A model generated the notes under the pieces. The model saw only the letters and a program-made list of their open reading frames with translations, ran no database searches and was not told the origin of the DNA. A DNA stretch of 64,000 bases, taken from positions 1 to 64,000 of the forward strand of contig NZ_VCHQ01000002.1 in the NCBI RefSeq assembly GCF_005860775.1. Reading direction: 5' to 3'. Position 1 is the stretch's first letter; each line of letters opens with the position of its first letter. This document shows positions 18,098 through 28,521 of this stretch, piece by piece. Source of the stretch: Klebsiella indica. GTDB taxonomy: Bacteria > Pseudomonadota > Gammaproteobacteria > Enterobacterales > Enterobacteriaceae. Both the position numbers and the translations under genes were made by a program.

Positions 18098-20056
18098 TTA
18101 TGATGGCATCGCGATGGCCTGCTTCTCTTCGAGCAGTTTATCCACCACCCCAGGATCGGCCAGCGTTGAGGTATCGCCGAAGTTACTGGTATCGCCTGCG
18201 GCAATTTTGCGCAAAATGCGGCGCATAATTTTGCCGGAGCGGGTTTTCGGTAAGGAGTCGGTCCAGTGCAGCACATCCGGCGTCGCCAGCGGGCCGATCT
18301 CTTTACGCACCCAGTTACGTACTTCGGCGTACAGCTCCGGGGTCGGTTCTTCACCGTGGTTTAGCGTCACGTAAGCGTAGATGGCCTGGCCTTTAATGTT
18401 ATGCGGAATGCCCACCACCGCCGCTTCGGCGATTTTGGGATGCGACACCAGTGCGGATTCGATTTCAGCAGTGCCCAGACGGTGGCCGGAAACGTTGAGT
18501 ACGTCATCCACGCGGCCGGTAATCCAGTAGTAGCCGTCTTCGTCACGGCGCGCGCCGTCGCCGCTGAAGTACATATTTTTAAAGGTGGAAAAGTAGGTCT
18601 GCTCGAAGCGCGCATGGTCGCCAAACAGGGTGCGCGCCTGACCCGGCCAGGAGTCGGCGATCGCCAGGTTGCCCTCTGTCGCGCCTTCCAGCGGTATCCC
18701 TTCGTTATCTACCAGTACAGGCTGGACGCCGAAGAAGGGGCGCGTGGCGGAACCCGCTTTGAGCTCAATGGCGCCCGGCAGGGGGGTGATCATAAAGCCA
18801 CCGGTTTCGGTCTGCCACCAGGTATCCATTACCGGGCACCTCTCGTTGCCAATCTTCTTCCAGTACCACTCCCAGGCCTCCGGGTTAATGGGTTCGCCCA
18901 CGGAACCGAGAATGCGCAGCGAAGAGCGGTCAGTACCCTCGATAGCCTTATCGCCTTCGGCCATTAATGCGCGAATTGCTGTTGGCGCGGTATAGAGGAT
19001 GTTGACCTGATGTTTATCCACTACCTGACACATGCGCGCTGGGGTCGGCCAGTTCGGTACGCCTTCGAACATCAGCGTCGTTGCGCCGCAGGCCAGCGGG
19101 CCGTAAAGCAAGTAGCTATGGCCGGTGACCCAGCCGACATCGGCGGTACACCAGTAGATATCGCCAGGATGGTAATCGAAAACGTATTTAAAGGTTGTCG
19201 CCGCATAGACCAGGTAGCCGCCGGTGGTGTGCAGTACACCTTTAGGTTTACCGGTCGAGCCGGAGGTATACAGAATAAACAGCGGATCTTCGGCGTTCAT
19301 CGCTTCCGGCTGATGTTCGGCGCTGGCTTTCTCGATCAGATCGGCCCACCACAGATCGCGACCTTCCTGCCAGTCGATTTTTCCGCCGGTCCGTTTGAGC
19401 ACAACCACATGCTCAATGCTTTTCACGTTGGGATTTTTCAATGCATCGTCGACATTCTTTTTCAGCGGAATGGCACGACCGGCGCGAAGTCCTTCATCAG
19501 ACGTAATGACCAGACGGGAATTGGAATCGATGATGCGACCGGCGACCGCTTCCGGCGAGAAACCGCCGAAAATCACCGAGTGGATAGCGCCAATGCGGGC
19601 GCAGGCCAGCATAGCCACCGCCGCTTCGGGCACCATCGGCATATAGATCGCCACGACATCGCCTTTTTTGATCCCGAGATCGAGCAGGACGTTGGCAAAG
19701 CGGCAGACATCACGGTGTAGCTCGCGATAAGTGATGTTTTTGCTTTCGCGGGCATCGTCACCTTCCCAGATGATGGCGGTCTGGTCGCCGGATTCCGCCA
19801 GATGGCGATCGAGACAGTTAGCGGCCAGGTTCAGGGTACCGTCTTCATACCATTTGATGGAAATATTGCCCGGGGCGAACGAGGTGTTTTTAACACGAGT
19901 GTAGGGGGTGATCCAGTCAAGGATTTTACCCTGTTCACCCCAGAAGACATCAGGGTCGGTGACGGACAACTGGTACTGCGTCTGATACTGTTCCGGGTTA
20001 ATCAGGCAGCGTTCTGCAATATTAGTGGGAATAGAGTGTTTATGTATTTGGCTCAT
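18098..20056 (-). CDS. acs: Acetyl-CoA synthetase
   Basis: 652 residues, the same as E. coli Acs. The adenylation core shows the P-loop-like [11 protein letters not shown], the A5/A8 motifs ([30 protein letters not shown]) and a C-terminal [15 protein letters not shown] with the lysine (about 609) that is acetylated to switch the enzyme off. It activates acetate to acetyl-CoA through acetyl-AMP in the cytoplasm. A GAGGAG ribosome site precedes the ATG. It heads the acs-yjcH-actP operon and is divergent from gltP over about 410 nt, where CRP-controlled promoters are expected; I could not pick out a clean CRP site there. Confidence 0.97.
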   Translation of the reverse strand: MSQIHKHSIPTNIAERCLINPEQYQTQYQLSVTDPDVFWGEQGKILDWITPYTRVKNTSFAPGNISIKWYEDGTLNLAANCLDRHLAESGDQTAIIWEGDDARESKNITYRELHRDVCRFANVLLDLGIKKGDVVAIYMPMVPEAAVAMLACARIGAIHSVIFGGFSPEAVAGRIIDSNSRLVITSDEGLRAGRAIPLKKNVDDALKNPNVKSIEHVVVLKRTGGKIDWQEGRDLWWADLIEKASAEHQPEAMNAEDPLFILYTSGSTGKPKGVLHTTGGYLVYAATTFKYVFDYHPGDIYWCTADVGWVTGHSYLLYGPLACGATTLMFEGVPNWPTPARMCQVVDKHQVNILYTAPTAIRALMAEGDKAIEGTDRSSLRILGSVGEPINPEAWEWYWKKIGNERCPVMDTWWQTETGGFMITPLPGAIELKAGSATRPFFGVQPVLVDNEGIPLEGATEGNLAIADSWPGQARTLFGDHARFEQTYFSTFKNMYFSGDGARRDEDGYYWITGRVDDVLNVSGHRLGTAEIESALVSHPKIAEAAVVGIPHNIKGQAIYAYVTLNHGEEPTPELYAEVRNWVRKEIGPLATPDVLHWTDSLPKTRSGKIMRRILRKIAAGDTSNFGDTSTLADPGVVDKLLEEKQAIAMPS

Positions 20057-20467
20057 GGCTTTTTTTCTCCTCTGAATTGTTAAATATATGTCAAGTAAAC
20101 GTTAAGGCCAGGGGCTTTGACGGCTTTGTTTGCTATTTGGGGGGCAGATCACGCATTGATTAAACTGAATGAAAAGCAATCAAATGAAACATTGACATGA
20201 AATAATTTCTTGAGGGAATTTATAGAAATTGAGTTGAGTAAATATTTTTTATAACAAATAGTTATGCATACTAATCCGGCAATATAAGCGGATTTATGCA
20301 GAAAACCAGTGTAATCCCCGGTTCTTAAAGACTTGCGCAGCATACCGTGCAAATGATACTGATATTGCGCGTTAAATAACCCTATAAAACAACGCAACAC
20401 AATTCATACCCTTTTCAGTGGGTACCGTTATCTTCTGGAATGGTGCCTTTCATTGAGGAAGTCTGTA
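20057..20467. promoter_or_regulatory. acs-gltP divergent intergenic region
   Basis: About 410 bp, AT-rich, holding the promoters of the divergent acs and gltP genes. No gene-like frame or perfect CRP palindrome is visible. A ribosome site (GAGGAG) precedes acs and TTGAGGAA precedes the GTG of gltP. Confidence 0.55.
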
Positions 20468-21781
20468 GTGAAGAAAAAAACGAAAGTCAGCCTGGCCTGG
20501 CAAATTTTGCTGGCTCTGGTGCTGGGCATACTGCTGGGAAGTTACCTGCATTATCACGCCGACAGTCGTGAGTGGTTAACCTCGAACCTGCTGACCCCGG
20601 CGGGTGATATCTTTATCCATCTGATTAAAATGATCGTCGTACCGATTGTGATTTCGACCCTGGTGGTCGGCATTGCTGGCGTGGGCGATGCAAAGCAACT
20701 GGGTCGTATCGGCGCGAAAACCATTATCTATTTTGAAGTGATCACCACGGTGGCGATTGTGCTGGGGATCACCCTCGCGAACGTTTTCCAGCCCGGTGCC
20801 GGGATTGATATGTCGCAGCTGGCGGCAGTGGATATTTCAAAATATCAAAACACCACCGCGGAAGTGCAGAGCCACGCGCATGGTCTGATGGGCACGATCC
20901 TCTCACTGGTGCCGACGAATATCGTCGCCTCCATGGCGAAAGGCGACATGCTGCCGATCATCTTCTTCTCGGTGCTGTTTGGCCTCGGCCTTTCCTCGCT
21001 GCCCGCTACCCATCGTGAACCGCTGGTCACCGTGTTCCGCTCAATCTCTGAAACCATGTTCAAAGTGACGCATATGGTGATGCGCTATGCGCCGGTCGGT
21101 GTGTTCGCGTTGATCTCGGTGACCGTGGCGACTTTCGGTTTCGCCTCCCTGTGGCCGCTGGCAAAGCTGGTGATTCTGGTTTATTTCGCGATCCTGTTCT
21201 TCGCGCTGGTGGTGCTCGGTATGGTGGCGCGGGTATGCGGACTGAGCATCTGGATCCTGATCCGTATTCTGAAGGATGAGCTGATTCTGGCGTACTCTAC
21301 CGCCAGCTCTGAAAGCGTGCTGCCGCGTATTATCGAGAAGATGGAAGCCTATGGCGCACCGGCGTCGATCACCAGCTTTGTGGTGCCGACCGGCTACTCG
21401 TTTAATCTTGATGGTTCGACGCTGTATCAGAGCATCGCGGCGATCTTTATCGCCCAGTTGTACGGTATCGACCTGTCTATCTGGCATGAGATTACCCTTG
21501 TGCTGACGCTGATGGTGACCTCGAAAGGGATTGCGGGCGTTCCGGGGGTTTCCTTTGTGGTGCTGCTGGCGACGCTGGGCAGCGTGGGGATACCGCTGGA
21601 AGGTCTGGCCTTTATTGCCGGTGTGGACCGTATCCTTGATATGGCGCGTACTGCGCTGAACGTGGTGGGTAATGCGCTGGCGGTGCTGGTGATCGCTAAG
21701 TGGGAACACAAATTTGACCGCAAAAAAGCGCTGGCGTATGAGCGTGAAGTGCTGGGTAAATTTGAGAAGACCGCCCAATAG
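20468..21781 (+). CDS. gltP: Proton/glutamate-aspartate symporter GltP
   Basis: 437 residues from GTG 20468, which has GAGGAA upstream and gives exactly the E. coli length; an in-frame TTG at 20453 would add five residues. It belongs to the dicarboxylate/amino acid:cation symporter family, with 8 membrane segments plus two re-entrant loops. Hairpin serines lie in AYSTASSESVLPR, the NMDGT-equivalent is FNLDGSTLYQS, and GVDRILDMARTALNVVGN carries the substrate-binding Asp/Arg. It imports glutamate and aspartate with protons. In K-12 yjcO lies between gltP and fdhF; here fdhF follows convergently at once. Confidence 0.95.
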   Translation: MKKKTKVSLAWQILLALVLGILLGSYLHYHADSREWLTSNLLTPAGDIFIHLIKMIVVPIVISTLVVGIAGVGDAKQLGRIGAKTIIYFEVITTVAIVLGITLANVFQPGAGIDMSQLAAVDISKYQNTTAEVQSHAHGLMGTILSLVPTNIVASMAKGDMLPIIFFSVLFGLGLSSLPATHREPLVTVFRSISETMFKVTHMVMRYAPVGVFALISVTVATFGFASLWPLAKLVILVYFAILFFALVVLGMVARVCGLSIWILIRILKDELILAYSTASSESVLPRIIEKMEAYGAPASITSFVVPTGYSFNLDGSTLYQSIAAIFIAQLYGIDLSIWHEITLVLTLMVTSKGIAGVPGVSFVVLLATLGSVGIPLEGLAFIAGVDRILDMARTALNVVGNALAVLVIAKWEHKFDRKKALAYEREVLGKFEKTAQ

Positions 21782-21925
21782 CCCCCTGGCCCGGTTAATG
21801 CGCCGGGCGTTATGTGAGGCCCGTTAAGCGAATGACCGGGATTTTTATGCAGCGACGCTTGCTGGCGTGAATGTCTCGTGTCAACAAATTCAGGCGGAAT
21901 TTTACGCAAGCGGCGCCAGCCCTTT

Positions 21926-21956
21926 GCCCGGACGACGAGAAATTTGCCGTCCGGGC
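21926..21956. terminator. Palindrome between convergent gltP and fdhF
   Basis: GCCCGGACG (21926-21934) pairs perfectly with CGTCCGGGC (21948-21956), with a 13-nt loop. It lies between the two convergent stops. T-runs are lacking, so it may be a repetitive palindromic element serving as a transcript end. Confidence 0.5.
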
Positions 21957-21990
21957 AGGCGCGAAGCGCCGCCCCGTAAAGGTCAACTGA

Positions 21991-24138
21991 TTAACCGATC
22001 GCGCTCTCGCGCAGGCGGGTTTTCAGTTTGTTGTACTCATCAATCACATACTGCTCGGCGGCACGCTGATCGGCAATCGGCGTAACGTTGACGGCGCAGT
22101 ATTTGTACTCTGGCGTTTTGGTTATCGGGCTCAGGTTCTCGGTAACCAGTTCGTTACAGGCGCCAATCCACCACTGGTAGGTCATATAAACCGCCCCTTT
22201 ATTCGGACGATCGCTGACCTGCGCACGGGTGATAATACGGCCTTTGCGTGAGTTAACCCACACCAGTGACTCATCCTCAATACCCAGACGCTCAGCGTCG
22301 GCGGTATTGATTTGCGCATAACCGGGTTCATCCGCCAGCGCGGACAGCGCCGCGCAGTTGCCGGTCATCGAACGACAGGAGTAGTGACCGACTTCGCGCA
22401 CCGTCGATAGCACCATCGGATACTCGTCGGTGAGCTTGTCAATCGGGGCCACCCAGTCGCAGGTGAAGAACTGCGCCAGACCGTTCGGGGTATCGAACTT
22501 CTCTTTAAACAGATAAGAGGTTCCCTGATCGGCATCGGACTCATCGCGGCACGGCCACATGATGTAGCCCAGTTCGCCCATTTTCTCGTAGGTGGCGCCG
22601 TAGAAATCCGGGCACAGATGACGCAACTCATCCCAGATCTCCTGGGTGTTGTTGTAGTGCATCGGGTAGCCCATCCGGGTTGCGATCTCGCTGATAATCT
22701 GCCAGTCGGTTTTCAGGTCCCACTTCGGCTCAACGGCTTTAAAGAAGCGCTGGAAGCCGCGGTCCGCTGCGGTATAGACGCCTTCATGCTCGCCCCAGGA
22801 GGTGGACGGCAGAATGACATCGGCCGCGGAGGCGGTTTTGGTCATGAAAATATCCTGGACGATAACCAGATCCAGCTGTTCAAACGCTTTACGCACGGCG
22901 GACAGCTCGGCATCGGTCTGGAGCGGATCTTCCCCCATAATGTACGCCGCCCGTACTTCGCCATGCTCCACGCGGTGCGGCAGTTCGCTGATGCGATAGC
23001 CAGTATGCGCCGGCAGGCTCTCGACTCCCCAGGCTTTGGCGAACTTCTCGCGATTTTCCGGGAACTTAACATACTGATAGCCCGGATAGGTATCCGGCAG
23101 CGCCCCCATATCACAGGCACCCTGAACGTTGTTCTGGCCGCGCACCGGGTTGACGCCGACGCTTGGCTTACCGAGGTTGCCGGTCAGAATGGCCAGACTG
23201 GTCAGGGAACGTACGGTCTCCACGCCCTGATAGAACTGGGTGACGCCCATGCCCCACAGTATTGCGGCGGATTTTGCGTTAGCGTACATGCGGGCGCAGG
23301 CGCGAATATCCTGGGCGCTGACGCCGGTAATCTCTTCCACCGACTCCGGCGTATAGCCTTCGACGATTTTGCGATACTCCTCGAAGCCTTCGGAACGGTT
23401 GGCGACGAAAGATTTATCGTAGAGATCCTCTTCAATAATGACATGCCCGATGGCGTTGAGCAGGGCGATGTTCGAGCCATTTTTCAACGCAATGTGCATA
23501 TCCGCGATGCGCGCGGTTTCGATTTTACGCGGATCGCAAACGATGATTTTCGCCCCGTTGCGTTTGGCGTTAATCACATGATTCGCCACAATAGGGTGCG
23601 AATCTGCCGGGTTATACCCGAAGATAAATACGAGATCGGTGTTATCAATCTCGGTGATGGCATTACTCATGGCGCCGTTACCGACCGACTGGTGCAGACC
23701 TGCAACCGAAGGGCCGTGTCAGACGCGAGCGCAGCAGTCAACGTTATTGGTTCCAATAACGGCGCGCGCGAATTTTTGCATCACATAGTTTGTTTCATTA
23801 CCCGTCCCGCGGGACGAACCGGTAGTCTGAATCGCGTCCGGACCATACTTCTCTTTAATGGCGCTGAGACGGGTGGCAACATAATCAAGCGCCTCGTCCC
23901 AGGAGACGGATTCCAGTTTGCCGCCACGCTGGCGACGGATCATGGGGGTTTTCAGGCGCGGGGTCAGGATCTGGGTGTCGTTAATAAAATCCCAGCCATA
24001 ATAGCCTTTCAGACACAGGGTTCCCTGATTGGTTTTCCCCTGAGCCGCCTCTGCCCGAACGATTTTGCCGTTATCGACCACCAGATTGATTTTGCAACCT
24101 GATGCACAATACGGACACACCGTGACGACTTTTTTCAT
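21991..24138 (-). CDS. fdhF: Formate dehydrogenase H, selenocysteine-containing
   Basis: 715 residues when the in-frame TGA (codon 140, 23719-23721) is read as selenocysteine; this equals E. coli FdhF. The N-terminus has the [4Fe-4S] motif CPYCASGC with a further Cys spaced as in the family, Sec140 sits in DCCARV-U-HGPS, and the rest is the molybdopterin oxidoreductase body with the C-terminal dinucleotide-binding domain (MTYQWWIGACNELVT). It oxidises formate in the formate-hydrogenlyase complex under fermentation. A SECIS hairpin follows the TGA and a sigma-54 promoter lies upstream. Automatic gene callers split it into 139- and about 559-residue pieces; it is not a pseudogene. Confidence 0.97.
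23680..23721 (-). promoter_or_regulatory. SECIS element and Sec140 TGA codon of fdhF
   Basis: The TGA at 23719-23721 is followed in the mRNA by GGTTGCAGGTCTGCACC (23691-23707 on the minus strand). This forms the small stem-loop with the GGUCU loop that SelB recognises in bacterial fdhF. The position about 15 nt behind the TGA is as in E. coli. Confidence 0.92.
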
Positions 24139-24190
24139 CGGTCTTGCTCCAGTTAATCAATTGGCGCATTTGCGCTATCACGAAATCACT

Positions 24191-24207
24191 ATGCATCTTT
24201 TATGCCA
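24191..24207 (-). promoter_or_regulatory. Sigma-54 promoter of fdhF
   Basis: On the minus strand TGGCATAAAAGATGCAT shows the -24 GG and -12 GC dinucleotides 10 nt apart, the sigma-54 spacing, about 53 nt before the fdhF start. FhlA with formate would activate it. FhlA sites are expected further upstream, near 24240-24300, but are not identified with confidence. Confidence 0.85.
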
Positions 24208-24327
24208 TGCTTTCATTGTGGGTATTGACTGATGATACGCTGTTTTTTTAGTCAAAATGCTGACGAAAAACAGGCAATCGTCAGTTTTGACGTGTCGAAG
24301 TGAGGGAGGTGACGCGGATGTGCAAAG

Positions 24328-24358
24328 CCCGGGTAAAGCGCTCAGGACGCTTCCCGGG
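24328..24358 (-). terminator. Hairpin after alsK
   Basis: CCCGGG and AAGCG arms (24328-24340, with a 2-nt bulge) pair with CGCTT and CCCGGG (24348-24358). It is 6 nt after the alsK stop and probably ends the als transcript, although the following run (CTTTGC) is weak in U. Confidence 0.55.
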
Positions 24359-24363
24359 GCGGT

Positions 24364-25275
24364 TTATGCCAGATAACGGCTGCGCGCCAGCGCTGCCGCG
24401 CCCCGGGCGCCGTTAAACGCCGAAGATGAGGCGGCGATAAAGCGGACGGCCTGATACGGTAGCGGGCGACGAACGTAGGTTTTGATCATCGCGATTAATG
24501 CATCACGCGGAAAAGCGGGCATATCCATGACGCCGCCGCCGAGGATCACCGCATCCGGGTCAAAAAGATTGATGCTGGTGGCGATCGCGCGGGCGGCGTG
24601 GTTTAACAGCGTCTGGACAAACGGCGCTTGCCCGGCGTGAACAAACAGTTCGCCCAATGCCCAGTCGCGTGTTTGTTGCTCGTACCAGCGCTTTAGCGCG
24701 ATGCCGGAGCATACGGTTTCCAGACAGGCAGGGTTGCCGCAGGCGCAGGTGAGGGCGTCATCACCCAGCGGAATGTGCCCCAGTTCGCCCGCGACGCCGT
24801 GGGCGCCGATCCAGGGTCCGCCGTTCAGCCAGACGGCGAAGCCCATGCCGGTGCCGAGATAAGCCGCCAGCACCTCCTGTTCCTGCAGGTGATTCTCCTG
24901 CACGTCAAAAGACAACTGCAGATTCACATCGCGGGAAAACTCGACCGGGCAGCCCAGCGCCGCTTCCAGCCTGTCAGCCAGGTTGTACAGATCGTCAGCG
25001 GCCAGAGGCAGATTGGGCGTTGAAATAATCGTCCGTTTGTCCCTGGCTACCAGCGCCGGGAATCCCATCACCAGCCCACGGCATCTGGCATCATGGTGGG
25101 CCAGTTGCTGTTGCAGCAGGTTTTTAATGCCGTCAACCAGGCCGTCGGAGGTAATCACATCCGCCGTTCGACGCTTTTCACCGTGCAGCGTTACGCCCTG
25201 TGCTGTCTGCAGGCAAAAGCGGATATGCGTCGCGCCCATATCCACGCCAGCAACGACGTTACGCTGTTTTTGCAT
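24364..25275 (-). CDS. alsK: D-allose kinase
   Basis: 303 residues from ATG 25275, which matches the E. coli start (MQKQ...); the frame extends to 25302 without support. It is a ROK-family sugar kinase: [13 protein letters not shown] is the phosphate-1 loop, [12 protein letters not shown] the phosphate-2 loop, and [21 protein letters not shown] carries the ROK zinc-binding His/Cys cluster and the family signature. It phosphorylates D-allose to D-allose 6-phosphate. It is last in the alsBACEK operon and overlaps alsE by 17 nt. Confidence 0.93.
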   Translation of the reverse strand: MQKQRNVVAGVDMGATHIRFCLQTAQGVTLHGEKRRTADVITSDGLVDGIKNLLQQQLAHHDARCRGLVMGFPALVARDKRTIISTPNLPLAADDLYNLADRLEAALGCPVEFSRDVNLQLSFDVQENHLQEQEVLAAYLGTGMGFAVWLNGGPWIGAHGVAGELGHIPLGDDALTCACGNPACLETVCSGIALKRWYEQQTRDWALGELFVHAGQAPFVQTLLNHAARAIATSINLFDPDAVILGGGVMDMPAFPRDALIAMIKTYVRRPLPYQAVRFIAASSSAFNGARGAAALARSRYLA

Positions 25276-25954
25276 GAGGCAGTACCTCGTTTTTTGCCGC
25301 AAGGATTTGTTCTGCCATTATTTGCCATGCATCATCAATCTTGTCGGCATGGTTAAAGAGGCCGGAGGTGCCGACGATAAAGACGTCCGCGCCCGCCGCG
25401 ATCAGTTTTTGGTAAGTGGCCTGGTTGCAGGAGCCGTCGATTTCAATTTCGTAGCCCAGCCCTTCGCGTTCGCGCCAGGCTTTCAGCTCAGCGATTTTAT
25501 CCAGCATCTCCGGGATAAACGGTTGCCCTGCGAAGCCGGGATCGACGGTCATCACCGTGATTTTGTCGGCTTTATGAATGTAATATTTCATCGCCTCGAC
25601 CGGGGTTTCCGGATTGAGGATGAGGCCAACTTTCATACCGTGACGACGAATGGCATCAATCAGTCGGAAGGCCTGGCCGTTAATGGTTTCCGGGTGCAAG
25701 GTGATAATATCCGCGCCCGCCTGCGCCAGCTGGCTAATGTAATCCTGTGGACGGGTGACCATCAGATGGCAGTCCAGCGGCTTACTGGCCAGCCGTTTCA
25801 CCTGGCTGACGAAAAAAGGCGACAGGGTCAGATTTGGCACAAAATGGCCGTCCATAATGTCGATGTGAAAATAATCTGCGTGCTGGTCGATAAACTCGAT
25901 CTGTTCTTTGAATTTCAGCAGATCCATACACATTAAAGAGGGTGCAATTTTCAT
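25259..25954 (-). CDS. alsE: D-allulose-6-phosphate 3-epimerase
   Basis: 231 residues, as in E. coli AlsE, a TIM-barrel of the ribulose-phosphate 3-epimerase family. Metal/catalytic residues are visible in [37 protein letters not shown] and EIDGSCN. It converts allulose 6-phosphate to fructose 6-phosphate, the last step of allose breakdown after AlsK and RpiB isomerisation. It lies 10 nt after alsC and overlaps alsK. Confidence 0.93.
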   Translation of the reverse strand: MKIAPSLMCMDLLKFKEQIEFIDQHADYFHIDIMDGHFVPNLTLSPFFVSQVKRLASKPLDCHLMVTRPQDYISQLAQAGADIITLHPETINGQAFRLIDAIRRHGMKVGLILNPETPVEAMKYYIHKADKITVMTVDPGFAGQPFIPEMLDKIAELKAWREREGLGYEIEIDGSCNQATYQKLIAAGADVFIVGTSGLFNHADKIDDAWQIMAEQILAAKNEVLPHAKTA

Positions 25955-25964
25955 TATAAATTCC

Positions 25965-26945
25965 TTACTTACTGATAAGACGGTCGAGGGCGACAGCCGC
26001 GATGATTAATCCGCCCATCACCACCAGTTGGTAGTAGGTTTGTACTTGCAGAATATTCAGCCCATTATTGATGGTGCCGATGATCAGGCCGCCGATAACC
26101 ACGGAGAAGATGCGCCCCTTACCGCCGAAGAAGCTGGTCCCGCCGATGATGGCGCTGGCGATGGCGTAGGTTTCAAAGCCCATTCCCGCCAGGGGTTCAG
26201 CCGCGCCGAGTCGTGCAGTGGAGACTACCCCCGCCAGTCCGGCGCAAATACCAGAAATAATAAACACCAGCAGCATGTGAAATTTGACGTCGATACCGGA
26301 GTAAAAGGCTGAGTTTTTGTTACCGCCCAGCGCGTAGATATTGCGGCCCACGCGCAGACGCGTGGTGAGAAACCACAGGATCACCGCGACAATCAACGAG
26401 AAGATGACCGGGACGGGGATCCCTAACGGCGTGGCGGCGAAGAAGTTGACGAAATCAAATGAGAAGCCGTATACCGAGTTGGCATCAGAGATGACCAGCG
26501 TGATACCGCGGAAAATGGCGTTGGTGCCCAGGGTAATGATAAATGGATGCAAACCGGTCCAGTTGACCAGACAACCGTTGATTGCGCCAAGCAGGCCGCC
26601 CACCAGTACGCCGCCAATCAGCGCGGCGAGGAACGGATCAACGCCCGCCAGCATCAGTTTCGCGGTAACCATCCCGGAGAGCGCGAGGATCGCCCCGACC
26701 GACAGATCGATCCCGGCGACAAGGATCGCGAAGAATTCGCCCATGCCGATCAGCACGGTGACCGAGCTCTGAACGAAGATCTGCGTAATGTTGTTGGTCG
26801 TCAGGAAGTACTCCGACGACAGGGTACCGAAAATCGCGACGATAATGGCAAGGATAAAAAAGGTGCCGTATTTATCCCAGAACAGCGCGAAGTTAAACGG
26901 TTTTTTCTCGCCCATGTCGCTTTTCACTCTTGTGGTAGTGCCCAT
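25965..26945 (-). CDS. alsC: D-allose ABC transporter permease
   Basis: 326 residues, the same as E. coli AlsC. It is a ribose/RbsC-type permease with about 10 membrane segments; GIDLSVGAILALSGMVTA and the EAA-like GGTSFFGGKGRIFSVVIGG are family landmarks. It forms the membrane channel for D-allose with AlsA (ATPase) and AlsB (binding protein). It overlaps alsA by 22 nt, pointing to coupled translation. Confidence 0.94.
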   Translation of the reverse strand: MGTTTRVKSDMGEKKPFNFALFWDKYGTFFILAIIVAIFGTLSSEYFLTTNNITQIFVQSSVTVLIGMGEFFAILVAGIDLSVGAILALSGMVTAKLMLAGVDPFLAALIGGVLVGGLLGAINGCLVNWTGLHPFIITLGTNAIFRGITLVISDANSVYGFSFDFVNFFAATPLGIPVPVIFSLIVAVILWFLTTRLRVGRNIYALGGNKNSAFYSGIDVKFHMLLVFIISGICAGLAGVVSTARLGAAEPLAGMGFETYAIASAIIGGTSFFGGKGRIFSVVIGGLIIGTINNGLNILQVQTYYQLVVMGGLIIAAVALDRLISK

Positions 26946-28456
26946 GCCATAATCTCCTCTTCGCTCATATCGTCGCGATTGCTCAGGATCTGTGTCAGTC
27001 GCCCTTCGCAGAACACGGCAATGCGGTCGCAGACGGCGATAATTTCAGGTAATTCAGACGACACCATCAGGATGACTTTTCCGTCATCGGCCAGCTGGCG
27101 CATCACTTTATAAATTTCGGCTTTTGCGCCAACGTCGATGCCGCGCGTCGGCTCATCAAAAATAATGACGTCCGGGTTGCAGCATAACCATTTGGAAATC
27201 AGCACTTTCTGCTGATTGCCGCCGGAAAGCTCGGTAATGTTCTGATCGACGGAATGGCACTTCAGCGCCAGCAGCTTACGTTGTGCTTCCGCCGTTTTGC
27301 GCTCGTCCCCTTCGTTGAACAGCCCCATCGCCCCTTTGTAACCGCCGCGCTTCAGACTCTGGCTGACCGCCATGTTCTGGGCGATCGAGAAGTTAGCGAA
27401 AAAGCCGTTTTCCCGGCGGTTTTCGGTGATATAGGCCATACCTTTTTTTAAGGCGTCCAGCGGTGAACGGGGGGAGATCGCTTTACCGTTGAGATGGATT
27501 TCGCCGTGCGCGCGCTTATCGACGCCGAACAGGCAGTTCATCAGTTCGGTACGTCCGGAGCCGACCAGCCCGGCAAAGCCAAGAATTTCGCCGCGATTAA
27601 CGCTGAAGGAGATGTCGCGCACCTTTTTCTTGTCGTGACTGGTGACATTTTTCACCTCGAACACCGTCTCGCGGGCAATATTGCCGGTGCTCTCTTTCAT
27701 GGCATTGAAGCGGTTTTGCAGCTCGCGGCCCACCATCAGGCGCACGATGTCGTCGTTATTGACTTCGCTGACCATCCCGCTGCAGACGCTGCTACCGTCT
27801 TTCATCACCGTGTAGCGATCGCAGATGCGGCGAATTTCCGCCAGCTTATGCGAGATATACACGATGGCGGTGCCCTCTTTGCGCAGTTGGTTCATGATCA
27901 GGAACAGATAATCCACTTCTTTATTGGTCAGCGAGGAAGTGGGTTCATCCATAATCAGCACTTTGGCGTCGAGCATCAGCGTCTTGGCGATTTCCAGCAT
28001 CTGTTTGTGGCTGATGGAGAGGTTTGCCACCTTTTCGTCTAAAGCAACCTTTAGCCCGACGCGCAGCAGCATCATTGCCGCCCGTATGCGCATTTCTTTC
28101 CAGTCGATAATATTGATGCCGCAGACTTTTTTCGTCAGATGACGACCAATATATAAATTCTCCAGCACCGTTAATTCATCAATCACGCTGAGTTCCTGAT
28201 AAATAATACCGATGCCGAGTTCAGCCGCTAATTTATGGTCGAGCTTGTCATAGTTGACATTATTAATTGTAATGGTGCCTTTGGTCGGTTCATGTATTCC
28301 CGACAGCACTTTCATTAACGTTGATTTACCGGCACCATTTTCCCCTAATAACGCATGTATTTCATAAGGGTAAACTGTTAAATCAACTGATTTTAATGCG
28401 TGAACCGGACCAAAGGATTTGCCGATCCCCGCCATTGAAATATATGGCGTGAGCAT
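26924..28456 (-). CDS. alsA: D-allose ABC transporter ATPase (two nucleotide-binding domains)
   Basis: 510 residues, as in E. coli. The first domain has Walker A GENGAGKST, Walker B VLIMDEPTSSLT and switch His in YISHKLAEI; its signature motif (NLSISHKQ) is divergent, as usual for sugar ATPases of this type. The second has a degenerate Walker A (GLVGSGRTEL), a canonical signature (LSGGNQQKV) and IIFDEPTRGID. It powers D-allose uptake. The start lacks a strong ribosome site. It is separated from alsB by a 65-nt gap holding a hairpin, which would favour higher alsB expression. Confidence 0.95.
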   Translation of the reverse strand: MLTPYISMAGIGKSFGPVHALKSVDLTVYPYEIHALLGENGAGKSTLMKVLSGIHEPTKGTITINNVNYDKLDHKLAAELGIGIIYQELSVIDELTVLENLYIGRHLTKKVCGINIIDWKEMRIRAAMMLLRVGLKVALDEKVANLSISHKQMLEIAKTLMLDAKVLIMDEPTSSLTNKEVDYLFLIMNQLRKEGTAIVYISHKLAEIRRICDRYTVMKDGSSVCSGMVSEVNNDDIVRLMVGRELQNRFNAMKESTGNIARETVFEVKNVTSHDKKKVRDISFSVNRGEILGFAGLVGSGRTELMNCLFGVDKRAHGEIHLNGKAISPRSPLDALKKGMAYITENRRENGFFANFSIAQNMAVSQSLKRGGYKGAMGLFNEGDERKTAEAQRKLLALKCHSVDQNITELSGGNQQKVLISKWLCCNPDVIIFDEPTRGIDVGAKAEIYKVMRQLADDGKVILMVSSELPEIIAVCDRIAVFCEGRLTQILSNRDDMSEEEIMAWALPQE

Positions 28457-28475
28457 AGTGATTCCTTATATTTTC

Positions 28476-28498
28476 ACCCTCTCCCGGAACGGGAGAGG
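28476..28498. repeat. CCCTCTCCCG hairpin between alsB and alsA
   Basis: CCCTCTCCCG (28476-28485) pairs perfectly with CGGGAGAGGG (28489-28498) around GAA. It is of the same type as those at 18060 and 45959 and is flanked by TTTTCA and GCGGGGTGA, as in widespread intergenic hairpin repeats. It may protect the alsB mRNA 3' end. Confidence 0.55.
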
Positions 28499-28521
28499 GG
28501 CGGGGTGACGCAACCTTTGAA

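Noticed and set aside
21991..24138. fdhF read as two separate genes or a pseudogene because of the stop at 23719
   Set aside because: The stop is a TGA in the known Sec140 context with a SECIS hairpin, and the frame continues in register to full family length.
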